Of a stretch of 64,000 nt of DNA, positions 6,977 through 14,911 are shown in pieces (the stretch's first letter is position 1; every line of letters starts with the position of its first letter). The translations under genes were made by a program, and so were the position numbers. The notes beneath the pieces are model-generated. The model was not told the DNA's origin. It saw only the letters and a list, made by a program, of their open reading frames with translations, and made no database searches. Source of the stretch: JANQSS01 sp965249735 (GTDB taxonomy: Bacteria > Bacteroidota > Bacteroidia > Chitinophagales > Saprospiraceae); NCBI GenBank assembly GCA_965249735.1, contig CBDFMS010000019.1, positions 62,001-126,000 on the forward strand, given 5' to 3'.

Positions 6977-9337
6977 ATGCAAGTACTAAAAAGAAATGGA
7001 AATTTAGAAGACGTAAGTTTTGATAAAATAACGGCGCGGATTAAAAAACTGTGTTATGGATTGGATACAGATCACGTCCATTATATAGAAATAGCAAAAA
7101 AAGTTATCCTGGGGTTGTACGATGGTGTAACGACCTCCGAGTTAGATAATCTCGCTGCCGAAACTGCAGCGACGATGGCGGCTCAACATCCGGATTATGC
7201 CGGACTGGCAGCAAGAATTGGTGTTTCAAATTTGCACAAAAACACAAATAAATCTTTCTCCGAAACAATAACTGCACTCTATAATTATATAGACCCAAAA
7301 ACCAATGAAAAAGCCGGCTTAATTTCTCAAGAAACTTACGATGTCGTTATTGCAAATAAAGGGCGTATAAATTCGGCCATCATTTATGACCGTGATTATG
7401 ATTTTGATTATTTTGGATTCAGAACATTAGAGCGATCTTACCTCCTTCGAATGGATGGAAAAGTCGTGGAACGTCCACAGCAAATGCTTATGCGTGCAGC
7501 AGTAGGAATTCATGGAAATGATATCCAAGCAGCTATTGAGACCTATAATCTGATGTCGGAAAAATGGTTTATTCATGCGACGCCTACTTTATTCAATGCG
7601 GGAACGCCTAAACCTCAATTATCTTCTTGCTTCCTATTAAGCGTGACTGAAGATAGTATCTCAGGAATATTTGAGACCCTCTCGCGTTGTGCTAAAATAT
7701 CGCAGTCTGCAGGTGGAATCGGATTGAGCATTCATAACATACGCGCCAAAGGAAGCTACATAAAAGGGACCGGTGGTGCCTCTAATGGTATCATTCCAAT
7801 GCTGAAAGTATACAATGATACTGCCCGCTATGTTGATCAAGGCGGCGGAAAACGAAAAGGTGCATTTGCCATTTATCTCGAACCCTGGCATAGTGATGTC
7901 ATGGAATTTCTGGACCTCAAGAAAAACCATGGTAAAGAGGAAATGCGCGCACGCGATCTCTTTTATGCACTTTGGATTCCGGACTTATTCATGGAACGTG
8001 TGAAAAATAATGAGAACTGGTCTTTATTTTGCCCCAATGAGGCGCCCGGATTACACGATTGCTATGGAGGTGAATTTGAGGCACTTTATCATAAATACGA
8101 ACAAGAAGGAAGAGCGCGAGAAACGATAAAAGCACAGGATTTATGGTTTGCGATTATGGAATCTCAAACCGAAACAGGTACGCCTTATATATTGTATAAG
8201 GATGCCGCGAATAAAAAATCAAACCAAAAAAATCTGGGTACCATCAAATCAAGTAATTTGTGTACCGAGATCATAGAATATACTGACAAAGACGAAGTGG
8301 CAGTCTGCAATCTGGCTAGTATCTCATTAGGCAAATTTGTTACAGACGGACAATTTGACTTTCAAAAATTATTCGAAATTACCCGGGTAATTACACGCAA
8401 CCTCAATAAAGTTATCGATGTTAATTATTATCCAATTCCGGAGGCGCGAAATTCCAATATGAGGCATCGACCCATTGGCATAGGCGTTCAGGGATTGGCT
8501 GATGCCTTTATCATGACACGTTGTGCTTTTGACAGTCCTGAGGCAGTGCAATTGAATAAAGATATATTCGAGACCATTTATTTTGCTGCAGTCACAGAGA
8601 GTTGTGAGCTGGCCAAAAAAGAGGGTCCATATGAGACCTTTAAGGGTTCTCCCGCAAGTGAAGGAATATTACAATTTGATCTTTGGAATGTAACACCAAG
8701 CGATCGTTGGGACTGGGATTCACTGAAAAAAGAAATCATTGAGCATGGCATCCGTAACAGCCTTTTACTCGCACCAATGCCGACGGCTTCGACCTCTCAG
8801 ATCCTGGGCAACAATGAATGTTTCGAGCCGTATACGTCGAATATTTATACAAGACGAACATTATCCGGAGAATATATTGTGGTAAATAAACACCTCCTTA
8901 AAGACTTGATCGGACTCGGATTATGGGATAATGATATGAAGGAGAGATTAATGTTTAATAATGGTTCCATTCAGGATATTCCTGAAATTCCCGACAATTT
9001 GAAAAACTTATATAAGACAGTTTGGGAACTCAGCCAGAAGACGATTATCGATATGGCCGCAGATCGTGGCGCCTTTATTTGTCAGAGTCAGAGTCTTAAT
9101 TTATTTGTTGAAAATCCAACTTTTGGTAAATTGTCGTCCATGCATTTTTATGGGTGGAAAAAAGGACTGAAAACCGGGATGTATTATTTGCGATCCAAAG
9201 CCGCGGTTGATCCAATTAAATTTACTCTCTCTGAAAAGCACCAAAAGAAATATGTTGATGCGAAAGAATTAAAAGAAGAAATTGTCGAAGGTGAAGTCTG
9301 TACAATGGAAGATGGCTGCATTTCTTGTGGCAGTTAA
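6977..9337 (+). CDS. nrdA: Ribonucleoside-diphosphate reductase large subunit (class Ia)
   Basis: A 786-aa R1 subunit. The first 90 residues form an ATP cone (allosteric activity site), beginning MQVLKRNGNLEDVSFDKI. The catalytic residues fall at the same numbers as in mammalian R1: redox cysteines Cys218 (LSSCFLL) and Cys444 (VAVCNLAS), and Asn427, Cys429 and Glu431 in the NLCTEI motif. The tandem tyrosines of the radical path are seen in TGMYYLRSKA. The tail CISCGS carries the Cys781/Cys784 pair that re-reduces the active site. It works with NrdB encoded directly upstream; a hairpin terminator follows at 9363. Confidence 0.97.
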   Translation: MQVLKRNGNLEDVSFDKITARIKKLCYGLDTDHVHYIEIAKKVILGLYDGVTTSELDNLAAETAATMAAQHPDYAGLAARIGVSNLHKNTNKSFSETITALYNYIDPKTNEKAGLISQETYDVVIANKGRINSAIIYDRDYDFDYFGFRTLERSYLLRMDGKVVERPQQMLMRAAVGIHGNDIQAAIETYNLMSEKWFIHATPTLFNAGTPKPQLSSCFLLSVTEDSISGIFETLSRCAKISQSAGGIGLSIHNIRAKGSYIKGTGGASNGIIPMLKVYNDTARYVDQGGGKRKGAFAIYLEPWHSDVMEFLDLKKNHGKEEMRARDLFYALWIPDLFMERVKNNENWSLFCPNEAPGLHDCYGGEFEALYHKYEQEGRARETIKAQDLWFAIMESQTETGTPYILYKDAANKKSNQKNLGTIKSSNLCTEIIEYTDKDEVAVCNLASISLGKFVTDGQFDFQKLFEITRVITRNLNKVIDVNYYPIPEARNSNMRHRPIGIGVQGLADAFIMTRCAFDSPEAVQLNKDIFETIYFAAVTESCELAKKEGPYETFKGSPASEGILQFDLWNVTPSDRWDWDSLKKEIIEHGIRNSLLLAPMPTASTSQILGNNECFEPYTSNIYTRRTLSGEYIVVNKHLLKDLIGLGLWDNDMKERLMFNNGSIQDIPEIPDNLKNLYKTVWELSQKTIIDMAADRGAFICQSQSLNLFVENPTFGKLSSMHFYGWKKGLKTGMYYLRSKAAVDPIKFTLSEKHQKKYVDAKELKEEIVEGEVCTMEDGCISCGS

Positions 9338-9362
9338 AATATTAGAAAAACCAATAGAAATG

Positions 9363-9392
9363 AAAGCCGAATCTAGCGATTCGGCTTTTTAA
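9363..9392 (+). terminator. Terminator of the nrd operon
   Basis: An 11-bp perfect stem (AAAGCCGAATC with GATTCGGCTTT) and a 4-base loop is followed by T residues, 25 bases after the nrdA stop. Confidence 0.85.
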
Positions 9393-9474
9393 TTTTATAA
9401 GCAATTGCCGGATTGTTAGTCAACTTTGTTTACCAAAAAATATAATAGACACTATATCAATATAATCCATACAA

Positions 9475-9744
9475 ATGAATTATCAATTAGCATACACGGA
9501 TGTTCGTCAAGGTCAAAAATGGAAGCTGAACCAATTGCTGTCGTACTTATGGACTAGGCCAAGAACCATCGAAAATATCGACCTTGTTAGAAATCAATTC
9601 CAGAGTTATTCCCACTTCAATTCTGATGATAAAATGCAATTAGCAAGCGGGTTTTATCTCTTGTTCGAAAACAATGATTTATTCACGGAAACCTATGGCC
9701 ACAGTGACAACCCCTTAATAAATTATTTGGATAAAAATAATTAA
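9475..9744 (+). CDS. Small hypothetical protein (89 aa)
   Basis: An 89-aa soluble protein, MNYQLAYTDVRQGQKW..., with no signal peptide or membrane segment and no motif I recognise. It is mostly helical by composition, with many N, D, Q and aromatic residues. It sits between the nrd terminator and a strong terminator that follows 17 bases after its stop, which supports a real single-gene transcript. A near-match to the -7 box (CAACTTTG at 9421-9428) lies upstream. Confidence 0.55.
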   Translation: MNYQLAYTDVRQGQKWKLNQLLSYLWTRPRTIENIDLVRNQFQSYSHFNSDDKMQLASGFYLLFENNDLFTETYGHSDNPLINYLDKNN

Positions 9745-9761
9745 GTCCTCCAGCAATCTTC

Positions 9762-9806
9762 AATAATAAAGCCGGCAGTCGATTTTGTACTGCCGGCTTT
9801 ATTATT
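9762..9806. terminator. Bidirectional terminator between convergent genes
   Basis: A perfect 18-bp stem (9762-9779 with 9789-9806) built on a GC core GCCGGCAGT, flanked by A-rich and T-rich arms, with a 9-base loop. It can end transcription from both the 89-aa gene and the convergent secreted-protein gene. Confidence 0.9.
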
Positions 9807-9816
9807 TGTCTATCTC

Positions 9817-11067
9817 CTATAGGTTGACAATTAAATAATGAAGCGTGACAGGACCTGAAGGTGGCCCACATCCGATTCCACTTGGGCACATGTCTGTATC
9901 CGAAACAAACTGAACCATAAATCCTCCTGGAACCAGTCCCTTGGTAATGGCCTTAATGCCAATATTAGGGAACGGATGTTCAACGCTATGAATAATGACA
10001 CTCCTGGCCGGATCGACATATACATTGGCAATCGTGATAATATCGGAATTCCATGCTTGTGTATCCCCACCTATCCCCGGTCCTCCACATGCCGATGGGC
10101 AATCATCCATAGGTAGCCAGGAAGTTAAGTTAAGCGTAATTTTTTCAGCCGGTGTATTTGGAGAGGTTGTCTTCGAAACACGAATCGCGCCATCATGTGC
10201 TTCCAACGCTGCAGCGGTGTAGGCATCACCTTTGCCTGTACCTTTTACACCAGCTACATCAAAAACGGTATCAGTAGCGATACCATGAACACCATCACTC
10301 AATCCCTCATTCAGCGCTTCCACGGTAGGTTTTATATTTCCGGTATTGTGGGATTGAAAATATCCGGCTGTACCCAAACCATGCTGATGTCCTTGGATCG
10401 TCCGATTTGTATCCGCAGGAAAGAGAGTCTCAAAGAATCCAGCCGTACCCGGACCCATGTGGGCCGCTTCCAGCGTCCGAGCCGTACTTGCCGGATTGGA
10501 AGTAACAAATTCTCCGGCTCTACCAAGACCGTCATTAATCGCCGTTAAAGTATTAGCTATAGAACCCGGATTTAATTGATGTGCAAAAACAGCTTCTCCA
10601 AACCCAAATTGATCAAATCGTGATGTTGTTAACACTGAAGCGGCTGACACTTCCAGCGTCGATGTAGAAGGGTTTGATCCCGATAATAAAACAGCTCCTG
10701 TATCCACCGTTATGGTACGACCTAATCCCGGACCTCCACAATCATAGGCCATATCAAGTGTTTGACAAGGAGGTGGTAAAAGACATAGCCAACCACTTCC
10801 GGTATAATGACATGGGGCATTCAAGTCTGTATCATAGACGAGTAGCCCTACCGCCGGATTTGAAATTGCGTTACGCGAAGCAGATGACATCCTGGAAATC
10901 AATACACCCAGTGAATCAGACGAAACATCGAGTAGGGCAGAGGAATCGGCTGCGGATCCGTCCTGGTTAATACTCAACGCATGTTGAATATTACTCTCAA
11001 CCTGCGCCTGAACAGAAAATGTCGCCAATAACATGACGGCGACTAATAAAGTTAAATGTGCTTTCAT
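9817..11067 (-). CDS. Secreted cysteine-bearing surface protein, unknown function
   Basis: Starting at the ATG at 11067 (the frame extends to 11139, but only this start gives the clean signal peptide MKAHLTLLVAVMLLATFSVQAQ) the product is 416 aa. The mature N-terminus (SSALLDVSSDSLGVLISRM to NPAVGLLVYDTDLNAPCHYTGSGW) is a pattern common at the start of Bacteroidota secreted fibre-like proteins. A central region has loosely repeated 25-30 residue units with GxG-AGxF (GLGRAGEFVTSN, GPGTAGFFETLF, GLGTAGYFQSHN), suggesting a beta-helical or fibre fold. The C-terminal 110 residues hold a separate beta domain with cysteine pairs (DDCPSACGGPG, DMCPSGIGCG). No T9SS sorting domain is visible. Confidence 0.65.
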   Translation of the reverse strand: MKAHLTLLVAVMLLATFSVQAQVESNIQHALSINQDGSAADSSALLDVSSDSLGVLISRMSSASRNAISNPAVGLLVYDTDLNAPCHYTGSGWLCLLPPPCQTLDMAYDCGGPGLGRTITVDTGAVLLSGSNPSTSTLEVSAASVLTTSRFDQFGFGEAVFAHQLNPGSIANTLTAINDGLGRAGEFVTSNPASTARTLEAAHMGPGTAGFFETLFPADTNRTIQGHQHGLGTAGYFQSHNTGNIKPTVEALNEGLSDGVHGIATDTVFDVAGVKGTGKGDAYTAAALEAHDGAIRVSKTTSPNTPAEKITLNLTSWLPMDDCPSACGGPGIGGDTQAWNSDIITIANVYVDPARSVIIHSVEHPFPNIGIKAITKGLVPGGFMVQFVSDTDMCPSGIGCGPPSGPVTLHYLIVNL

Positions 11068-11270
11068 AATTTGGATTTTTAAAGGTTCATAATCTTTAAA
11101 TTTAAACTTTTCAAAACTCAAATTTTCAATAATCTTCAAATAGTACCAAAATATGCTCTAAACCAATTATGTATAAGTGGGATTTTATCAAGATATCTGT
11201 CGAATAGAAAAACATCAATTCAGAATTTTAGGACTTCGATTGAATGGATTCAATTGAATCTGTTGTTCAT

Positions 11271-11960
11271 TCAACCCAAATAGTGGTGGATCAAACCGTT
11301 CAATTCTTCCAGGGATTCAGTGACTTTACCGGCTATGACATGGATTTTTCTGGGGAAAGCCAGAGCAACATCGGCGGGATTGGGATCGATATAAATTACC
11401 GGGATTTCAGGTCGGGCATGATGTAAAAGGCCTGCAGCAGGATATACCTGCAAACTTGTACCAATGATTAATAGGAGATCACAGGACCCCACAAGACTTG
11501 ATGCAGCTGGAATAAGTGGAACAGCTTCACCAAACCAAACAATATGCGGCCTCAACGGAAATCCTTTATCACAGCAATCTTCTTGACTTAAATCTTGCTT
11601 CCAGGTGTAAATGAGATTAGGATCACCCGTGCTTCTAACCTTCAACAATTCCCCGTGTAAATGCAATACCTGTGTCGACCCTCCGCGCTCATGAAGATTG
11701 TCCACATTCTGTGTGATAATATGTACGCTGAATTGAGATTCAAGCTCAGCCAGATAGGTGTGAGCAAGATTAGGTTCAACGTTTTGTAAATCTCGCCGCC
11801 TTAAATTGTAAAAGTTGTTGACAAGCTTAGGATTTCGTGACCACCCCTGAGGAGACGCCACTTCCATGACATCATGACCTTCCCATAACCCGCCGGAATC
11901 CCGAAAGGTAGAAAGCCCACTCTCTGCACTAATTCCCGCACCGGTTAAAACAGCAATCAT
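11271..11960 (-). CDS. cobB: SIR2-family NAD-dependent protein deacylase (SIRT5/CobB class)
   Basis: A 229-aa sirtuin. Visible motifs: NAD-binding GAGISAESG (7-15) and FRDSGGLW, TQNVDNLH (83-90), and HLHGEL with catalytic His102. Tyr51 and Arg54 form the YxxR pair that in SIRT5 and CobB selects acidic acyl groups, so desuccinylase or demalonylase activity is likely. The four-cysteine zinc site is not intact: only a CC pair (around residue 129) remains in the small domain. The ATG follows the stop of nnr with no gap (TAAATG), so the two are co-translated. Confidence 0.9.
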   Translation of the reverse strand: MIAVLTGAGISAESGLSTFRDSGGLWEGHDVMEVASPQGWSRNPKLVNNFYNLRRRDLQNVEPNLAHTYLAELESQFSVHIITQNVDNLHERGGSTQVLHLHGELLKVRSTGDPNLIYTWKQDLSQEDCCDKGFPLRPHIVWFGEAVPLIPAASSLVGSCDLLLIIGTSLQVYPAAGLLHHARPEIPVIYIDPNPADVALAFPRKIHVIAGKVTESLEELNGLIHHYLG

Positions 11961-13538
11961 TTAATTGGGATTATCTAGTAAATCTAATCCAAGAATATCT
12001 TCATCTTCATCCACTGAAAAGACTGAACCAAGCAAATCCTCAGACTCTACTTCAATCCTGGCAAGCTTTTGGAGAATATCCCGGGCCAGAGAACCTCTTT
12101 GTCCGTTTTCCAGAAGTAACAGGTCCCCGGCATAACCATGAAAACAAACAGCGCGTTTGCAGGCTTCAAGAACGGGGAATCCACGGGCTAAATGACCGGC
12201 AATATAACCGGCCAGAACATCTCCTGAACCCGCCGTCCCCAACACCGGATTACCGGTTATGTTAAAGAAACAATGGCCCTCAGGAGTGGCAATCATCGTG
12301 TAGCGTCCTTTTAAAATGATATAACAATTCAGTTCCTTCGACTTTTCAATTAATTTATTAAAGCGGACCTCGCTCGTATCGCATGCTCCAAAAAGTCGGT
12401 GAAACTCTCCAATATGTGGCGTGAGTATGCATCTATCATTTAAATCCTTGAATAAAATAGGATGTTCAGCCAATAGATTCAATGCATCCGCATCGATAAC
12501 TTTTGGAATGTCTTTCCGGGCTAATAAGGTAGATAGAAGAATAGGCGAAACATCTTTTCCCAGACCACAACCAATACAAATAGTCTGATAGGCACTTAAA
12601 TCGGGAATGTGACTGATATGATGTGGATGTTCATCTACACTGACCATAGCTTCCGGTAGTCCTATTTGCAGGATGTCAACACCGGATGACGGAATATGCG
12701 CTGTTACCAGGCCGCATCCGGCTCGAAGAGCAGCTTCTGAAGCGAGCAACGCAGCTCCCATCTTTCCTAAGCTGCCACCCACAAATAATACATGTCCAAA
12801 TTCGTTTTTAAAGGCGTGTGTGCTGATTTGAGGACTTGCCAGAAACAATTCCATCAAATCGATCACATGGTTGGTTGTAGCCGTTTTTTCATAGTATTCA
12901 GCACTTAATTGCAGGGGGATCATAACGACTTCACCCACCATATCTTCATGTTCCCGGAAGAAGGTTGAAAGCTTACGTGAAGCAATAGATAGGGTATAAT
13001 CGGCTTTAAAAACAGGTCCATCCATGATTCGGTCGGGATGAAGACCACTTGGCTGATCAATGGCAATGCGTTTGTCTACTTCTTGCCTGTTGAGATGTAA
13101 AACAACATCTGCCGTCAATCCCTGTAGTGGTCGGTTGACGCCCGTTCCGAAGATGGCATCCACAAGAATGGACGCCGCTGGAACATCTTCCAATTGATCC
13201 TTGTGACTGACATATGAAATGGGTATACCACAGGACTCCGTTGCTTGCAGATAAAATTCGAACTCTGAACTTCCTTTCTCCTTGTACTGAATGACGATAA
13301 CCTCAAGATCCTCAACATATTCACCCAGTTTTCTAGCCACAACCAACCCGTCGGCTCCATTGTTACCGAGGCCACAAAATATCCGTACAGGACCTTGATG
13401 ATTATGCGTGAACTGGTCCTCCATCTCTTCCGCAAGCAATTGCCCCGCTTCTTCTATCAGTTCAAGAGAATTCATACCATCCTTCTCGATGGTGTAACGA
13501 TCCCATTCCAGTAATTGCCTTTGATTGAATAATTTCAT
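11961..13538 (-). CDS. nnr: Bifunctional NAD(P)H-hydrate epimerase / ADP-dependent dehydratase
   Basis: A 525-aa two-domain repair enzyme that converts damaged hydrated NAD(P)H back to NAD(P)H. Residues 1-215 are the YjeF_N epimerase (FCGLGNNGADGLVVARKL, with NNGADG where the usual motif is NNGGDG). Residues 220-510 are the ribokinase-like dehydratase (FGHVLFVGGSLGKMGAA, then NPVLGTAGSGDVLAG near 428-442). Length is standard for the fused form. It is the first gene of a two-gene unit with the sirtuin, a plausible pairing since both concern NAD. Confidence 0.92.
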   Translation of the reverse strand: MKLFNQRQLLEWDRYTIEKDGMNSLELIEEAGQLLAEEMEDQFTHNHQGPVRIFCGLGNNGADGLVVARKLGEYVEDLEVIVIQYKEKGSSEFEFYLQATESCGIPISYVSHKDQLEDVPAASILVDAIFGTGVNRPLQGLTADVVLHLNRQEVDKRIAIDQPSGLHPDRIMDGPVFKADYTLSIASRKLSTFFREHEDMVGEVVMIPLQLSAEYYEKTATTNHVIDLMELFLASPQISTHAFKNEFGHVLFVGGSLGKMGAALLASEAALRAGCGLVTAHIPSSGVDILQIGLPEAMVSVDEHPHHISHIPDLSAYQTICIGCGLGKDVSPILLSTLLARKDIPKVIDADALNLLAEHPILFKDLNDRCILTPHIGEFHRLFGACDTSEVRFNKLIEKSKELNCYIILKGRYTMIATPEGHCFFNITGNPVLGTAGSGDVLAGYIAGHLARGFPVLEACKRAVCFHGYAGDLLLLENGQRGSLARDILQKLARIEVESEDLLGSVFSVDEDEDILGLDLLDNPN

Positions 13539-13868
13539 AAATCAGTCATTAAGGTAACGCCTCAATTCACATATTTATAACAAAATTCTATAAAGTTCTA
13601 GCATCATATTAAACTTTTATATATACCTTCGAACGTATTGACTTTTCACCTCGTTCTACTAGGTGAGATCAGGTATGTAAAACGGCATTGTGGCCCAATA
13701 ATTTGATTTTGCACATTAGGCGGCTGAAAATGAAGCCTGCATTGACGATTATTATGATTGATGCCTAATTTACTCAGTAGAAGTTGTATATTTATAAGGA
13801 AATGAAGGGCAGGATTGTGATTGGAACAGTTTTTGCTCTTCTAACCATGAACTTTAAACGTGTAGACT
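13539..13868. other. Intergenic region, divergent promoters
   Basis: A 330-base AT-rich spacer between nnr (minus) and the SprF-like gene (plus). The only element I can point to is TATATTTA (13787-13794), one base off the TAnnTTTG box, about 75 bases before the TTG start on the plus strand. No tRNA or other RNA was seen. Confidence 0.4.
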
Positions 13869-14891
13869 TTGAAACGAATATTACTCTCTTTCACAACAGT
13901 CTTCATTCTATCGGGAGGTCTTCTGGGACAGGATATCCACTTTTCTCAGTTTTTCAACAGCCCGATGAATACGAATCCCGGTCTTACCGGAATTTTTAAT
14001 GGAGACGTTCGCTTTGGCTTGCATTTCAAAGAGCAATGGGAATCAGTCCCCGTTGACTATTTGACTTTTTCAGGCTATGCCGACAAGAAATTCTATAGCA
14101 AGAAAAACGACAAAGGCTTCTTCGGCGCAGGAATCCTGTTCAATTACGATCGGGCAGGAGACTCCCGGTTGACATTGGCACAGGGAGCTTTGTCCGGATC
14201 CTATACCTTCCTGCTGAATACCGAAAACCTCTTTACAGTAGGGGTTCAACTCGGTCTGAGCAATATGGCAGCTGATTTTGGCTCAGATTTGCACTGGGGT
14301 AGTCAATTTAATGGCCTCATGTTCGATCCGGGCCGTCCCACCGGAGAAACATTCTCTGACAAACAGAATGTCACCTACTTCGACTTTGGAGGGGGACTAA
14401 ATTACAGATGGCAAAAAACGAAAAGAACCAAAGTTGACATCGGCGTCGGTGCCTACAACTTTGTACAACCTGATCAGGCCTTTTATGACAATGCTTCAGA
14501 ACTGCCAATGCGAATTTCAGGTAATCTGTCGGCGTCATTCCAGCTTTCCAATCTATTGGACTTCCAAATCCATGGACTGGCCCAATTTCAGGATGAATAT
14601 CGAGAGTACGTACCGGCTGCAAATCTCAGAATTCATGTAAATCAAAAAAGAGGCCGCGAATTTGCACTGGACATCGGAGGAATCGGTCGCTTGAATCAAG
14701 ATGAATTGGACGCATGGACACCATACATTGGATTAGATTTCAATCATTGGTTTCTCGGTCTGAATTATGACATAAATGCCTCCGAATTTGATATAGCAAC
14801 GGATAGAAAAGGTGGACCCGAAATTTCATTTCGATACACGATCACAAATGTGAAACCATTGAAGAATTTTAAAAATTGCCCGATTTTCTAA
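13869..14891 (+). CDS. PorP/SprF-family type IX secretion outer-membrane protein
   Basis: A 340-aa outer-membrane barrel-like protein. The start is a TTG: it is preceded in frame by a stop (TAG at 13863) and gives a good signal peptide (KRILLSFTTVFILSGGLLGQ). The mature start QDIHFSQFFNSPMNTNPGLTG is the hallmark of the PorP/SprF family. In Flavobacterium johnsoniae SprF is needed for surface localisation of SprB, a type-B T9SS cargo. Here the same operon encodes a type-B cargo 2.4 kb downstream, so this protein is likely its dedicated partner. It is 20 bases upstream of the PorE-like gene. Confidence 0.88.
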   Translation: MKRILLSFTTVFILSGGLLGQDIHFSQFFNSPMNTNPGLTGIFNGDVRFGLHFKEQWESVPVDYLTFSGYADKKFYSKKNDKGFFGAGILFNYDRAGDSRLTLAQGALSGSYTFLLNTENLFTVGVQLGLSNMAADFGSDLHWGSQFNGLMFDPGRPTGETFSDKQNVTYFDFGGGLNYRWQKTKRTKVDIGVGAYNFVQPDQAFYDNASELPMRISGNLSASFQLSNLLDFQIHGLAQFQDEYREYVPAANLRIHVNQKRGREFALDIGGIGRLNQDELDAWTPYIGLDFNHWFLGLNYDINASEFDIATDRKGGPEISFRYTITNVKPLKNFKNCPIF

Positions 14892-14911
14892 TGACGGTCT
14901 ATTGATATCCC

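Noticed and set aside
13802..13999. Plus-strand frame with a signal-like start overlapping the SprF-like gene
   Set aside because: It overlaps the certain SprF-like coding sequence in another frame and lacks family features after residue 15.
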